The notes under the pieces were generated by a model that searched no databases, was not told the origin of the DNA, and saw nothing but the letters and a program-made list of their open reading frames with translations. From CAZYMF01 sp964648215 (GTDB lineage: Bacteria; Desulfobacterota; Binatia; HRBIN30; JACQVA1), in NCBI GenBank assembly GCA_964648215.1, contig CAZYMF010000147.1, positions 1 through 12,440 on the forward strand: DNA of 12,440 bases. The letters run 5' to 3'. The position numbers and the translations under genes were made by a program. The first letter of the stretch is position 1, and every line of letters starts with the position of its first letter. Shown in pieces: positions 1 through 7,315 of the stretch.

Positions 1-2
1 TG

Positions 3-1217
3 GAACGGGGCGAAGCCACGCCGGCGATGATCGATGCGGTTGCGGATCGTCTGGCAGCCTTTCACCGGACTGCCGACGCCGGGCCGCACGTGGCCGCCAA
101 CGGCACACCGGAGGCGATCCGGCGCATTCTCGAGGACAACTACACCAATGCCCGCCCGTTTCGCGGCGTGACCATCCCGGCTGCGGACGACGAGGCGATT
201 CAGGAGTTCTCGCGCGACTTCCTGGCGCGGGAGCGTTCGTGGTTCGAACGTCGCCGGTCGGAACAGCGCGTGCGCGAGTGTCACGGCGACCTGCACACCG
301 AGCACCTGTGCTTCACCGACGCCGGCCTGGTGATCTTCGACTGCATCGAGTTCAACGAGCAGTTCCGCTACTGCGATGTGGCCTCGGAGCTGGCCTTTCT
401 GGCCATGGACCTGGACTACCACGACCGGCGGGATCTGGCGGCGCGGCTGCTGGAACGCTACGCGGCGACGGCGGGTGACCCCGAGCTGCCCCGGCTGGCT
501 CCCTTCTATCAGTGCTACCGGGCCTACGTGCGCGGCAAGGTGGACAGCCTGAAGAGCCGGGAAGCCGAGGTCGACGAGCGCGAGCGCAACGAGGCGGCAA
601 CGAGCGCCCGCCGCCATTTCCTGCTGTCCTATCGCTACACGTGGGCGTATCGGCCCGCCGTGGTCGTCGTCTGCGGCCTGAGCGGAAGCGGCAAGTCTTG
701 GCTGGCGGCGACGTTGGGCGAGCGTGTCGGCTACGAGATCCTCAGCTCCGACATCGTGCGCAAGGATCTGGCCGGTCTGGCGCCGACGGCGCGGGTGCGC
801 ACGGGCTACGACGAGGGCTTGTACGATGCCGAGCACAGCACGGCGACGTATCGTGCCCTCTTGGAGCGCGCGCGACAGCGGTTGGAGAGCGGGCGCGGTG
901 TCATCCTCGATGCCACCTTCCAACGGCGCGCGGATCGTGACGCGGCCAGAGATCTGGCCAGGCGGGCGCGCGTCCCGTTCGTGCTGATCGAGTGCTGCTG
1001 CGCCGAGGGGGAAGTGCGCCGCCGCTTGCAGCGGCGGGCGCGGGACGCGGCGGTCCCCTCGGACGCGGACTGGGAGGTGTACGTCGAGCAACGCCGCCGC
1101 TTCGAGGCGTTTGCCGACCACGAGTCCGATCGTTTGACCCTCGACACCAGCGATGAACCCGCCACGCTGACGCGACGGATCGAAGCGCTCCTCAGGGCGG
1201 GGTGCATCGCCGCGTAG
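3..1217 (+). CDS. APH-like kinase / AAA_33 P-loop kinase fusion, 5' partial
   Basis: The frame is open to the left edge, so the true start probably lies outside the window; the first in-window ATG is at 27. The N-terminal part resembles the aminoglycoside-phosphotransferase kinase fold. It has a catalytic-loop motif HGDLHTEH (residues 86-93 counted from the ATG at 27) and a metal-binding DCIEFN motif (from 105). A second domain begins at about residue 210 with a Walker A motif GLSGSGKS (217-224), followed by SSDIVRKDLAG and ILDATFQRR, typical of AAA_33/zeta-toxin-like small-molecule kinases. Proteins with this architecture are annotated as bifunctional aminoglycoside phosphotransferase/ATP-binding proteins. 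Their substrate is generally unknown, and a resistance role should not be assumed. Both nucleotide-binding signatures look intact. No signal peptide or membrane segment is visible in the part present. The family assignment is firm; the function is open. Confidence 0.88.
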   Translation, partial: ERGEATPAMIDAVADRLAAFHRTADAGPHVAANGTPEAIRRILEDNYTNARPFRGVTIPAADDEAIQEFSRDFLARERSWFERRRSEQRVRECHGDLHTEHLCFTDAGLVIFDCIEFNEQFRYCDVASELAFLAMDLDYHDRRDLAARLLERYAATAGDPELPRLAPFYQCYRAYVRGKVDSLKSREAEVDERERNEAATSARRHFLLSYRYTWAYRPAVVVVCGLSGSGKSWLAATLGERVGYEILSSDIVRKDLAGLAPTARVRTGYDEGLYDAEHSTATYRALLERARQRLESGRGVILDATFQRRADRDAARDLARRARVPFVLIECCCAEGEVRRRLQRRARDAAVPSDADWEVYVEQRRRFEAFADHESDRLTLDTSDEPATLTRRIEALLRAGCIAA

Positions 1218-1338
1218 TCCGAGCTGGCGGTTCGTGTCGCTCTTGGCGGGCGGAATCGGCGCGGTGGCGGCTTCGCATCCTTGCAAAGAGCCGACGCGTT
1301 GGGTGTGGGTTGCGAGCGCGCGTTTCGCCCCGAGTGCG

Positions 1339-1354
1339 TGGCACCTTGCTTGCT
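1339..1354 (+). promoter_or_regulatory. candidate sigma-54 (-24/-12) promoter before the WS/DGAT gene
   Basis: The sequence TGGCACCTTGCTTGCT has GG at 1340-1341 and GC at 1352-1353, exactly 10 bases apart. It matches the consensus TGGCACG-N4-TTGCW at nearly every defined base. A start site about 12 bases past the GC would leave a leader of roughly 35-40 bases before the ATG at 1403. It lies in the 185-base gap after the upstream kinase gene. No enhancer site was identified. This is sequence inference only. Confidence 0.5.
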
Positions 1355-1402
1355 CCGCTGAGCTTTGCGCCAGCACGGCCGCTGGGCGATCGGAGGGGAG
1401 AC

Positions 1403-2872
1403 ATGGCGCACTACAGCTACGAGCGACTGTCGGCGCTCGACAGCTCGTTCCTGGCGATCGAGAGACCCGACACTCTCATGCACGTGGGGGCGACGGCGAT
1501 CTTCGAGCCGGGGCCGCTGAACCGGCCGGACGGCAGTGTCGACATCAGTCGTATCGGCGCCTACTTGGAGTCGCGGCTGCACAAGATCCCACGCTATCGC
1601 CAGCGCCTGGCGTACATTCCCTTCGAGCGCCATCCGGTGTGGGTGGACGACGATCGCTTCAACTTGCACTACCACCTGCGTCACACCAGCCTGCCGCGAC
1701 CGGGCGACGAGCGGCAGCTCAAGCGCATGGTCGCGCGCATCCAGTCGCAGGAGCTCGATCGCGGCAAGCCCTTGTGGGAGGCGTGGATCATCGAAGGGCT
1801 GTCCTCCGGCCGCTTCGCCATGGTCAGCAAGATCCACCACTGCATGGTCGACGGGGTGTCCGGCGTCGATCTGCTCACCGTGCTGCTCAACCCCACTCCC
1901 ACGGTGGCCATCGCGGATCCGGTGCGCTGGATTCCCCGGCCGACGCCGGGCGGCGCGGTCCTGCTCCGTGACGAGGCGCTGGCGCGGATCACGGCGCCGC
2001 TCAACGTCGTGGGGCGTCTGCTGCGCGAGCCCGGCGCGCTCCTCGCCGACGTGCGCGAAGGTGTGGGCGCGCTGGCCGAAACCCTGGGCGCGGCGCTGCA
2101 CGTGGCTTCGGATACGCCGCTCAATCAGGCGATCGGCTCGCATCGCCGCTTCGATTGGCTGGCCATGGAGCTGGCGGACGTCGGCGCCGTTCGATCGCGT
2201 CTGGGCGGCTCGCTGAACGACGTGGTGCTGGCGACGGTGGCGGGCGCGGTCCAGCGTTTCCTCGAACGCCGCGGACTCACCGTGGAGACGATCGACTTCC
2301 GTGCCTTCGTGCCGGTGAGCCTGCGGCGGGCGGAGGATCACGGCGGCTCGGGCAACCGGGTGGCATCGTGGATGGTCGACCTGCCGATTGCGGAACGCGA
2401 TCCCCGCCGGCGCCTGGCGCGCGTGACGGCGGCGACGGCCGCTCTCAAGCACTCGCGACAGGCACGCGGCAGCGAGCTTCTCACCGAGATGGTCGACTGG
2501 ACCGGCTCGGCGCTGCTCGGCGTGATGATGCAGCTGGCCGCGCGCGCCCGGCCGTACAACATCGTGGTCACCAACGTGCCCGGGCCGCCGTCGGCGCTGT
2601 ATCTGCTCGGCGCCCGCATGCTCGAGATCTATCCCCTGGTGCCGCTGTTCGTGAATCAGGGCCTGGGGATCGCGCTGTTCAGCTACGCCGGCCGGCTGCA
2701 CTGGGGTTTCAACGCCGACTGGGACGTCGTCCCCGATCTGCACGACTTCGTTCGTGACGTCGAGGCGTCGTTCGGCGAGCTGTATCACGCCGCTGTCGCG
2801 CACAGCGGCAAGCGCGGCCGCCGCGTGCCTGCGAACGGCAACGCGGTCCTCAGCGATGCGCCTGCGGTCTAG
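1403..2872 (+). CDS. wax ester synthase / acyl-CoA:diacylglycerol acyltransferase (WS/DGAT) family
   Basis: The 489-residue product matches the bacterial WS/DGAT family, which transfers acyl groups from acyl-CoA to fatty alcohols or diacylglycerol to make storage wax esters or triacylglycerol, usually at the inner membrane. The catalytic HHxxxDG motif is present as HHCMVDG (145-151). The family's PLW (123-125), ND (272-273) and NVPGPP (391-396) signatures are also present. Length is normal for the family. The frame is open from 1202, but I chose ATG 1403 because a strong ribosome site (GGAGGGGAG) lies just upstream and the family N-terminus (xxLSALDSSFLxxE) begins there. It ends 89 bases before the convergent phosphofructokinase gene. 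Substrate preference cannot be read from sequence. A few family members make other esters. Confidence 0.93.
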   Translation: MAHYSYERLSALDSSFLAIERPDTLMHVGATAIFEPGPLNRPDGSVDISRIGAYLESRLHKIPRYRQRLAYIPFERHPVWVDDDRFNLHYHLRHTSLPRPGDERQLKRMVARIQSQELDRGKPLWEAWIIEGLSSGRFAMVSKIHHCMVDGVSGVDLLTVLLNPTPTVAIADPVRWIPRPTPGGAVLLRDEALARITAPLNVVGRLLREPGALLADVREGVGALAETLGAALHVASDTPLNQAIGSHRRFDWLAMELADVGAVRSRLGGSLNDVVLATVAGAVQRFLERRGLTVETIDFRAFVPVSLRRAEDHGGSGNRVASWMVDLPIAERDPRRRLARVTAATAALKHSRQARGSELLTEMVDWTGSALLGVMMQLAARARPYNIVVTNVPGPPSALYLLGARMLEIYPLVPLFVNQGLGIALFSYAGRLHWGFNADWDVVPDLHDFVRDVEASFGELYHAAVAHSGKRGRRVPANGNAVLSDAPAV

Positions 2873-2884
2873 CTGCAGGTCGCA

Positions 2885-2946
2885 AGCTGCAAGTGACAAG
2901 CTTCATGATTCTCCGACTCGCAGCTTGGCCCTTGGGGCTTGCAGCT
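2885..2946. repeat. two-part hairpin in a convergent spacer, repeat copy 1
   Basis: AGCTGCAAG (2885-2893) pairs perfectly with CTTGCAGCT (2938-2946). Inside that, CAAGCT (2897-2902) pairs with AGCTTG (2922-2927). The structure fills the spacer between the convergent WS/DGAT and phosphofructokinase genes, so it could end transcription from both sides, although no T-tract follows either arm. The outer arm AGCTGCAAGT recurs in the same kind of spacer at 5389-5398, which suggests a dispersed palindromic repeat. Confidence 0.55.
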
Positions 2947-2961
2947 GCGGCCGGCCCGGCG

Positions 2962-4119
2962 TCAGTACAAGAACATCGGCTTGCCGAGCAGGTGCGCCAC
3001 CTTCGGACGGTACTGCTCGGAGTCGTAGAGTTCGGTGACGTCGACGCGCTTGATCCCGGAGGTGCAGGTGTCGACGGGAACGGTGGTGTAGACGCCGTTC
3101 TGCAGCGCCACCATGCGCCCGGCGTGACCCTGCTCGATCTGTTGCACGGCCAGGTTCCCGTAGGAGGTGGCGACCATGCGGTCGAGCGAATCGGCAACGC
3201 CGGCCCGCATCAGGTAGGCGAGCTGCTGCTTGAGCACCTCGACGCCGGTGAGCTTGTGGATGGCGTCGCCGACGCTCTCGCCGATGCCGCCGAGCTTCTT
3301 GTGCCCGTAGGCGTCCTCCTGGCCGTACTCGACGACCTGACCACCGATCATCGTGGCACCCTCGGAGACGACGACGATGGAATACGAGCTCGGATTGCGG
3401 CGCCGATCCTGGGCCGCCAGCTCGGCCAGACGCTCGATGTCGAACGGCACCTCGCTGATCAGGGCGCGGTCGACGTCGGCGAGGTAGGCGGAGATGAGCG
3501 CCGTCTCGCCGCTGTTGCGGCCGAACAGCTCGACGACACAGATGCGCTCGTGGCTGCCGGCGGGAGTGCGCAGGGCGTGAATGAACTCGACGCTGCGGGT
3601 GACCGCGGTTCCGAAGCCGATGCAGTAGTCGGTGCCGAAGACGTCGTTGTCCATCGTCTTGGGAATGCCGACCACGCGACAACCTTCGTTGTGCAGCCGC
3701 ACGGCGAACGAGAGAGTGTCGTCGCCGCCGATCGGCACCAGCGTGTCGATGCCGAGGTGCTCGAGCACGTGCAACACGTGCGGCGTGCAGTCGACGGTCT
3801 TCTGGTCGCCGGACGGATAGCTTTCTTTTAAGAACGCGGGGATCTCGCTGGCGCGGACCTTTTGCGGGTTGGTGCGCGAGGTGTGCAGATGGGTGCCGCC
3901 GTAGCGATCGATGGTGCGCACGGCTTGACGCGTCAGCGGCTCGACCCAGGTGCGCCGGGCGCTGTCGTCCGCCGTCGGGTCGAAGTTGAGCAGACCCGCC
4001 CAGCCGCGGCGGATGCCGAGAACCTCCCAACTGTTCTCTTCGGCGCGGTTCACGATCGCCTTGATGCACGGGTTGAGACCAGGGACGTCGCCTCCGCCGG
4101 TCAGAACGCCAATTCGCAT
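2962..4119 (-). CDS. pfp: 6-phosphofructokinase, PfkA family, probably pyrophosphate-dependent
   Basis: The 385-residue protein phosphorylates fructose-6-phosphate at the glycolytic control step. Recognisable elements are the phosphate-donor loop LTGGGDVPGLN (6-16), GGDDT (131-135), PKTMDND with catalytic Asp157 (153-159), FGRNSG (199-204) and VSEG (251-254). Position 134, equivalent to E. coli Gly104, is Asp, and position 154, equivalent to E. coli Gly124, is Lys. That combination is the accepted signature of pyrophosphate-dependent enzymes, which work reversibly. Start: ATG 4119 has a strong AGGAGGTG ribosome site about 5 bases upstream. The CBS gene lies 82 bases upstream on the same strand, so the two may be co-transcribed. 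Family is certain. PPi use is inferred from two residues and would need an assay; ATP use is the alternative. Confidence 0.93.
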   Translation of the reverse strand: MRIGVLTGGGDVPGLNPCIKAIVNRAEENSWEVLGIRRGWAGLLNFDPTADDSARRTWVEPLTRQAVRTIDRYGGTHLHTSRTNPQKVRASEIPAFLKESYPSGDQKTVDCTPHVLHVLEHLGIDTLVPIGGDDTLSFAVRLHNEGCRVVGIPKTMDNDVFGTDYCIGFGTAVTRSVEFIHALRTPAGSHERICVVELFGRNSGETALISAYLADVDRALISEVPFDIERLAELAAQDRRRNPSSYSIVVVSEGATMIGGQVVEYGQEDAYGHKKLGGIGESVGDAIHKLTGVEVLKQQLAYLMRAGVADSLDRMVATSYGNLAVQQIEQGHAGRMVALQNGVYTTVPVDTCTSGIKRVDVTELYDSEQYRPKVAHLLGKPMFLY

Positions 4120-4201
4120 ATCCTCACCTCCTGCAAGCCGTTCCCCATACCCCCCAGTGTGCGAAAAACGCAGTGGTGACGCAATGCACCGCCGTGCCGG
4201 G

Positions 4202-4663
4202 TCAGCTCGCGTCGAGCCTCCACTCCTCGTGCGCCAGGCGTTGCCGGACGTCCGCGATCTCCAGGATGCGGCGCAGATAGCGCAGACAGTCGGACTCGCT
4301 CACCAGGCCGACCAGCTTGCCGCCGGATACCACCGGCAGACAGGCGATCTTGTGCTCCAGCATGCAGGCCACGGCCTCCTCGATGTCCGTCTCGGGCGTG
4401 GTGGTGAGCAGCTCGCGCGTCATCACCTCGCGCACCTTGATCTTCTCGAGCCACTCTTTCTGCGCGCCGCGGCGGAACTGGAGCACGCTCGACAGTCCGG
4501 CCCGGAAGAGGTCGCGCTGGGTGACCAGACCTACCAGCCGGTTGTCGTCCAGTACCGGCAGATGGCGGATGCGCTTCAGCTTCATGATGTCGTCGGCGAT
4601 GTCCAGGGTCGCCTTTGCCGCCAACGTCACCACCTCAGTCGACATGAGCTGCCATACCTGCAT
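4202..4663 (-). CDS. tandem CBS-domain protein
   Basis: The 153-residue protein is essentially one pair of CBS domains (a Bateman module). The first covers about residues 5-60, with MSTEVVTLAAKATLDIADDI and HLPVLDDNRLVGLVTQRDL. The second covers about residues 75-135, with VMTRELLTTTPETDIEEAV and CLPVVSGGKLVGLVSESDCL. Such modules bind adenine nucleotides and sense energy state, often acting on a partner protein. No effector domain is attached. The frame runs upstream to 4828, but ATG 4663 is preferred because a GGAGG site precedes it at the right distance and the CBS fold starts immediately. It lies upstream of and co-directional with the phosphofructokinase gene. An energy-linked role with that enzyme is plausible but only inferred from position. 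Confidence 0.9.
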   Translation of the reverse strand: MQVWQLMSTEVVTLAAKATLDIADDIMKLKRIRHLPVLDDNRLVGLVTQRDLFRAGLSSVLQFRRGAQKEWLEKIKVREVMTRELLTTTPETDIEEAVACMLEHKIACLPVVSGGKLVGLVSESDCLRYLRRILEIADVRQRLAHEEWRLDAS

Positions 4664-4675
4664 GACCGCCTCCGT

Positions 4676-4688
4676 GTTTCCGGGAAAC
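4676..4688. promoter_or_regulatory. perfect palindrome in the leader of the CBS gene
   Basis: GTTTCC-G-GGAAAC is a perfect 13-base inverted repeat starting 13 bases upstream of the CBS start codon, directly against its ribosome-binding site. It could be an operator or a small leader hairpin. Function is not known, and a chance palindrome is possible. Confidence 0.3.
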
Positions 4689-4761
4689 GGAACGAGCAAG
4701 CCCGGTGCCATGCAAATGGCGGCTCCGGATGGCGTAGGGAGGTAGCGCGGCCGGGATCGAT

Positions 4762-4789
4762 TTGCACCGGCGGGAAGCACGCCTGTGAT
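4762..4789 (+). promoter_or_regulatory. weak candidate sigma-70 promoter for the YbaK-family gene
   Basis: TTGCAC (4762-4767) and TGTGAT (4784-4789) are 16 bases apart. Each matches the -35 or -10 consensus at four to five of six bases. This is the most AT-rich patch of the divergent CBS/YbaK spacer. It would leave a leader of about 100 bases. The call is low confidence because the spacing is one short and the -10 is poor. Confidence 0.25.
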
Positions 4790-4896
4790 TACTTTTGGGG
4801 CTCGGAAGGGTAAGGGCGGCGCGGACAAGCACCTTGCGCGCTGGGGGTTGGTACGAATCGTGGAGTCGCAGCGGGAAGGACAAGGAGGGTCGAGCG

Positions 4897-5364
4897 ATGC
4901 CGATTCTCAAGAAGCTGCGCGAGTTTCTCGACGGCAACCGGGTTGCGTACGAGGTGGCGGAGCACCGTCAGGCATTCACGGCGCAGGAGGTGGCGGAGGC
5001 CGAACACGTACCGGGCAGGGATCTGGCCAAGGTGGTCATGCTGCGCAGCGGTGCCGAGCTTCTCATGGTGGTGCTGCCGGGCTCGTACCGCGTCGATCTC
5101 CCGGCGGCCAAGGCCGCGCTCGGCAGGCCGGATCTGGTCGTTGCCACCGAGCAGGAGTTCGCGGGTCTGTTCCCGCAGTGCGAGCCGGGTGCCATGCCGC
5201 CGTTCGGCAACTTGTACAACCTGCCGGTATGGGTGGACGAGTCGCTCACCAGCGACGACGAGATCGTGTTCAACGCCGGCAACCACACCCAGACGGTGCG
5301 GATGAAATACGCCGATTTTGCCCGTCTGGTGAAGCCGAAAGTGGTGTCGGTCGCGGAAAGCTGA
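4897..5364 (+). CDS. YbaK/ProX-family aminoacyl-tRNA deacylase
   Basis: The 155-residue protein belongs to the YbaK/aminoacyl-tRNA editing family, which hydrolyses wrongly charged aminoacyl-tRNAs in trans (for example Cys- or Ala-tRNAPro). The family's conserved Lys is present at 45 (DLAKVVMLR). The substrate-pocket glycine loop appears as GAMPPFG (98-104), followed by VDESL and the C-terminal FNAGNHTQTVRM segment. Length fits a free-standing editing domain. The frame stays open upstream to 4795, but ATG 4897 follows AGGAGGG at good spacing and begins the family's usual N-terminus. It stands alone, divergent from the CBS gene and convergent with the M48 protease gene. Which mischarged tRNA it edits cannot be told from sequence. 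Confidence 0.92.
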   Translation: MPILKKLREFLDGNRVAYEVAEHRQAFTAQEVAEAEHVPGRDLAKVVMLRSGAELLMVVLPGSYRVDLPAAKAALGRPDLVVATEQEFAGLFPQCEPGAMPPFGNLYNLPVWVDESLTSDDEIVFNAGNHTQTVRMKYADFARLVKPKVVSVAES

Positions 5365-5389
5365 ACCTTCCAAAGGGCCGGCGCCGCCA

Positions 5390-5452
5390 GCTGCAAGTCT
5401 CGAGCTCCACGTCGGCTCTCCGGGTTGCCGCTTGGAGCTCGCCAGTTGCAGC
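5390..5452. repeat. two-part hairpin in a convergent spacer, repeat copy 2
   Basis: GCTGCAA (5390-5396) pairs with TTGCAGC (5446-5452). After a 4-base internal loop, CGAGCTCCA (5401-5409) pairs with TGGAGCTCG (5433-5441). The spacer lies between the convergent YbaK-family and M48 genes. The layout and the outer arm match the hairpin at 2885-2946. It may be a bidirectional terminator, but there is no T-tract. Confidence 0.55.
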
Positions 5453-5458
5453 CATGGT

Positions 5459-6829
5459 TCAATGGTGCACGAAGGCGGTGAGCTCCGCGATCCGGTCGCG
5501 CACGTAGCGGGAGCGCTTGCTCTTGGGGTCGAGCAGCGGCGTCGCTTGCTGGTACTGCCGTATCGCCTGCTTGTATTCCCCGCGCAGGCGCAGCGCCTCG
5601 GCCAGGTGGAAGTAGCCTTCGGCCTTGTGACCCGCGCGCCCGGCGAGCATGGCGTAGTCGTAGTGGGCGGAGGCCAGGGTCGGTGCCAGCTCCAGCGCGC
5701 GCTTGTACTCGCGGCTGGCCCCGGCGGTATCGCCGAGCGTTTCCAGGGTCTTGGCCAGATCCGCGTGCGCACCGGCGTCATCGGGGTCGACCTCGACCGC
5801 GCGGCTGAGCAGCTCGCGCGCCTGGCTCGGCTGGCGCAGGCGCAGCCACGCCCGACCGAGGTCGCGATCGGCGGCGGTCCAGCCCAGGCGGCGCGCCTGC
5901 TCCAGTGTCGTTCGCGCCGCGTCGTAGGCGCCGGTCTCGAGCAGGGCGAGGCCGAGCAGGTCGCGCGCCTGGGCATCCTTGGGATGCTGGTCGACCTGAC
6001 GGCGGTAGTCGCGAAGAACGTCGTCGGCGGGTTCGGTGGCGGCACGCAGGAGCACCTGCACGCGGGCCAGCGCGGCTGACTTCGGGCGCCGCGGCCCGCC
6101 GGCCCACTGGTGTGTGCGCAACACCGCCTCGAGGGCCGTGAGACGCGCGTCGGTGAGAGGGTGGGAGAGCAGGTACGGCGGGGCGAAGGTCGGTGTGAGG
6201 CGCTGCTCGTCCTCCATCTTCTTGAAGAAGTCGAGCATGCCCTGCGGATCGTAGCCGGCCTGCTGCATGTAGCCAGCGCCGAGAAAGTCGGCCTCCTGCT
6301 CGAAGTCGCGGCGGTACTTGAGGTGTGTGGCCGCGTTCGCGGCCGCCGCTCCGGCTCCGACGGCGGGCTGGACGATGGAGAGCAGGAGGCCGAAGAGCGT
6401 GGCGTAGTTCATGAACTTCGTCGCCTCTTGCTCGCGCGCCAGGTGGTGGGCGTTCACGTGCGCGATCTCGTGGCCGAGCACGCCGGCGACCTCGTCGTCG
6501 TTGGCGGCGCGCACCAGGAGTCCGGAGTGGACGTAAACGTAACCTCCGGGAACGGCGAAGGCGTTGATCTTGGGATCGCGCACGACGAAGAAGTGGTAGG
6601 TGAAGGGGCTGTCCTTCAGCGTGGCGACGATCCGCTGTCCCATGCGGTTGACGTAGGCGGTCACGTCGACGTCGTCGACGAGCGGCAGCTGCGCTTGGGC
6701 CTGCAGGGCGAAGTTTCGTCCGAGCTCGCGCTCCTCCTCGTACGAAGCCAGGGCCGGCGGGGCGAGCCAGGTAACGACGGCGACGGCAAGGAGGGCGCGG
6801 GCGGCGCCACGCCGCAGCGGCGAGATCAT
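5459..6829 (-). CDS. secreted M48 zinc metalloprotease with C-terminal TPRs (BepA/YfgC-like)
   Basis: The 456-residue protein starts with a signal peptide: basic RRGAAR, a hydrophobic LLAVAVVTWLAPPALA stretch, and likely cleavage near residue 28-29. The zinc site is HEIAH (120-124), with the third ligand in the ExxAD motif at Glu177 (EQEAD). A family SHPLTDAR segment is at 222-229. From about residue 250 to the end it is helical TPR-like sequence. This layout matches E. coli BepA/YfgC, a periplasmic protease that monitors assembly of outer-membrane proteins such as LptD. All catalytic residues are present. I chose ATG 6829 for the signal peptide, although the ribosome site is weak. A small membrane-protein gene lies 31 bases upstream on the same strand, so they are probably one operon. 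Exact BepA equivalence is inferred. Confidence 0.92.
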   Translation of the reverse strand: MISPLRRGAARALLAVAVVTWLAPPALASYEEERELGRNFALQAQAQLPLVDDVDVTAYVNRMGQRIVATLKDSPFTYHFFVVRDPKINAFAVPGGYVYVHSGLLVRAANDDEVAGVLGHEIAHVNAHHLAREQEATKFMNYATLFGLLLSIVQPAVGAGAAAANAATHLKYRRDFEQEADFLGAGYMQQAGYDPQGMLDFFKKMEDEQRLTPTFAPPYLLSHPLTDARLTALEAVLRTHQWAGGPRRPKSAALARVQVLLRAATEPADDVLRDYRRQVDQHPKDAQARDLLGLALLETGAYDAARTTLEQARRLGWTAADRDLGRAWLRLRQPSQARELLSRAVEVDPDDAGAHADLAKTLETLGDTAGASREYKRALELAPTLASAHYDYAMLAGRAGHKAEGYFHLAEALRLRGEYKQAIRQYQQATPLLDPKSKRSRYVRDRIAELTAFVHH

Positions 6830-6860
6830 GGACGCACTACACCAGCGGCGGCGGGCTCGG

Positions 6861-7265
6861 TCAATCGCGCGACGGCGGGGGCGGGCGCTGCCCGCGGGCG
6901 ACGCGGCGGGCGGCCCACAGATGGGGGACGAAGATGACGACCGCGAGCAACGCCACGATCGTCCAGCGCACCAGCGCCTGCATGCCGAGGTGACGCTGCC
7001 GGCGCAGAAGCAGCTTGCCGTGGCGGTGCCACGCCGCGCGCAGCGCGGGCTCGTCGTCCTTGATCGTCGGCAGCGTCGGGTTCGAGGCGGCGAAATGAGT
7101 GATGGAGATGAGGCTGGCGTACTGCTCGTCGTCGAGCAGGAGCTTGGGATAATGCAGGCGCAAGGAGCCGAACAGGGCCGCGGTGCCGGCGATCCCGAGG
7201 GTGAGCAGGCACAGCAGACAGACGGTCAGCAGGTAGATCTGCCAGAGCGCGCTACGCGGTGCCAT
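6861..7265 (-). CDS. small two-helix membrane protein, unknown function
   Basis: The 134-residue product is not one I recognise. It has a hydrophobic helix at about 9-33 (YLLTVCLLCLLTLGIAGTAALFG) and another at about 99-117 (VRWTIVALLAVVIFVPHLW). Between them is a 65-residue mostly polar loop containing PTLPTIKDDEP. The C-terminus is short, basic and proline-rich (RRVARGQRPPPPSRD). The first helix could instead be an uncleaved signal anchor. ATG 7265 is chosen because it directly precedes the first helix; the frame continues upstream to 7448 with non-protein-like sequence. The ribosome site is weak. It is 31 bases upstream of the M48 protease gene on the same strand, which suggests a shared envelope role, possibly as partner or substrate. 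It is divergent from the duplicated-HTH gene. Confidence 0.7.
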   Translation of the reverse strand: MAPRSALWQIYLLTVCLLCLLTLGIAGTAALFGSLRLHYPKLLLDDEQYASLISITHFAASNPTLPTIKDDEPALRAAWHRHGKLLLRRQRHLGMQALVRWTIVALLAVVIFVPHLWAARRVARGQRPPPPSRD

Positions 7266-7300
7266 GAGGGTCTCGGCCGTTTCGTCTCGTCTTGGTCCCG

Positions 7301-7315
7301 TCGCCGGGCCGGCGA
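7301..7315. promoter_or_regulatory. 15-base perfect palindrome in the divergent spacer, candidate operator
   Basis: TCGCCGG-G-CCGGCGA is a perfect odd-centred inverted repeat in the 149-base spacer between the membrane-protein gene and the duplicated-HTH gene. A related half-site, CCGGGCGA, follows at 7321-7328. The position would suit autoregulation by the adjacent HTH protein. In DNA this GC-rich, such a palindrome could also arise by chance. Confidence 0.35.

Noticed and set aside
3..1217. Aminoglycoside-resistance gene
   Set aside because: Only the kinase fold is shared. The fused AAA_33 domain and chromosomal housekeeping context point to an uncharacterised small-molecule kinase.
1202..1402. 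Upstream extension of the WS/DGAT gene to ATG 1202
   Set aside because: The extension overlaps the end of the preceding gene, has no family similarity, covers the candidate sigma-54 promoter, and ignores the strong ribosome site before 1403.
806..2899. 697-codon open frame on the minus strand
   Set aside because: It lies antisense to the kinase fusion and the WS/DGAT gene, both with clear family motifs. Its translation is Arg, His, Ala and Asp rich with no recognisable domain, as expected of a GC-rich shadow frame.
2893..3831. 312-codon open frame on the plus strand
   Set aside because: It is antisense to the phosphofructokinase gene; its translation has no family resemblance.
4789..6045. 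418-codon open frame on the minus strand
   Set aside because: It crosses the YbaK-family gene in antisense, the repeat spacer, and the M48 gene in another frame. No coherent domain is visible.
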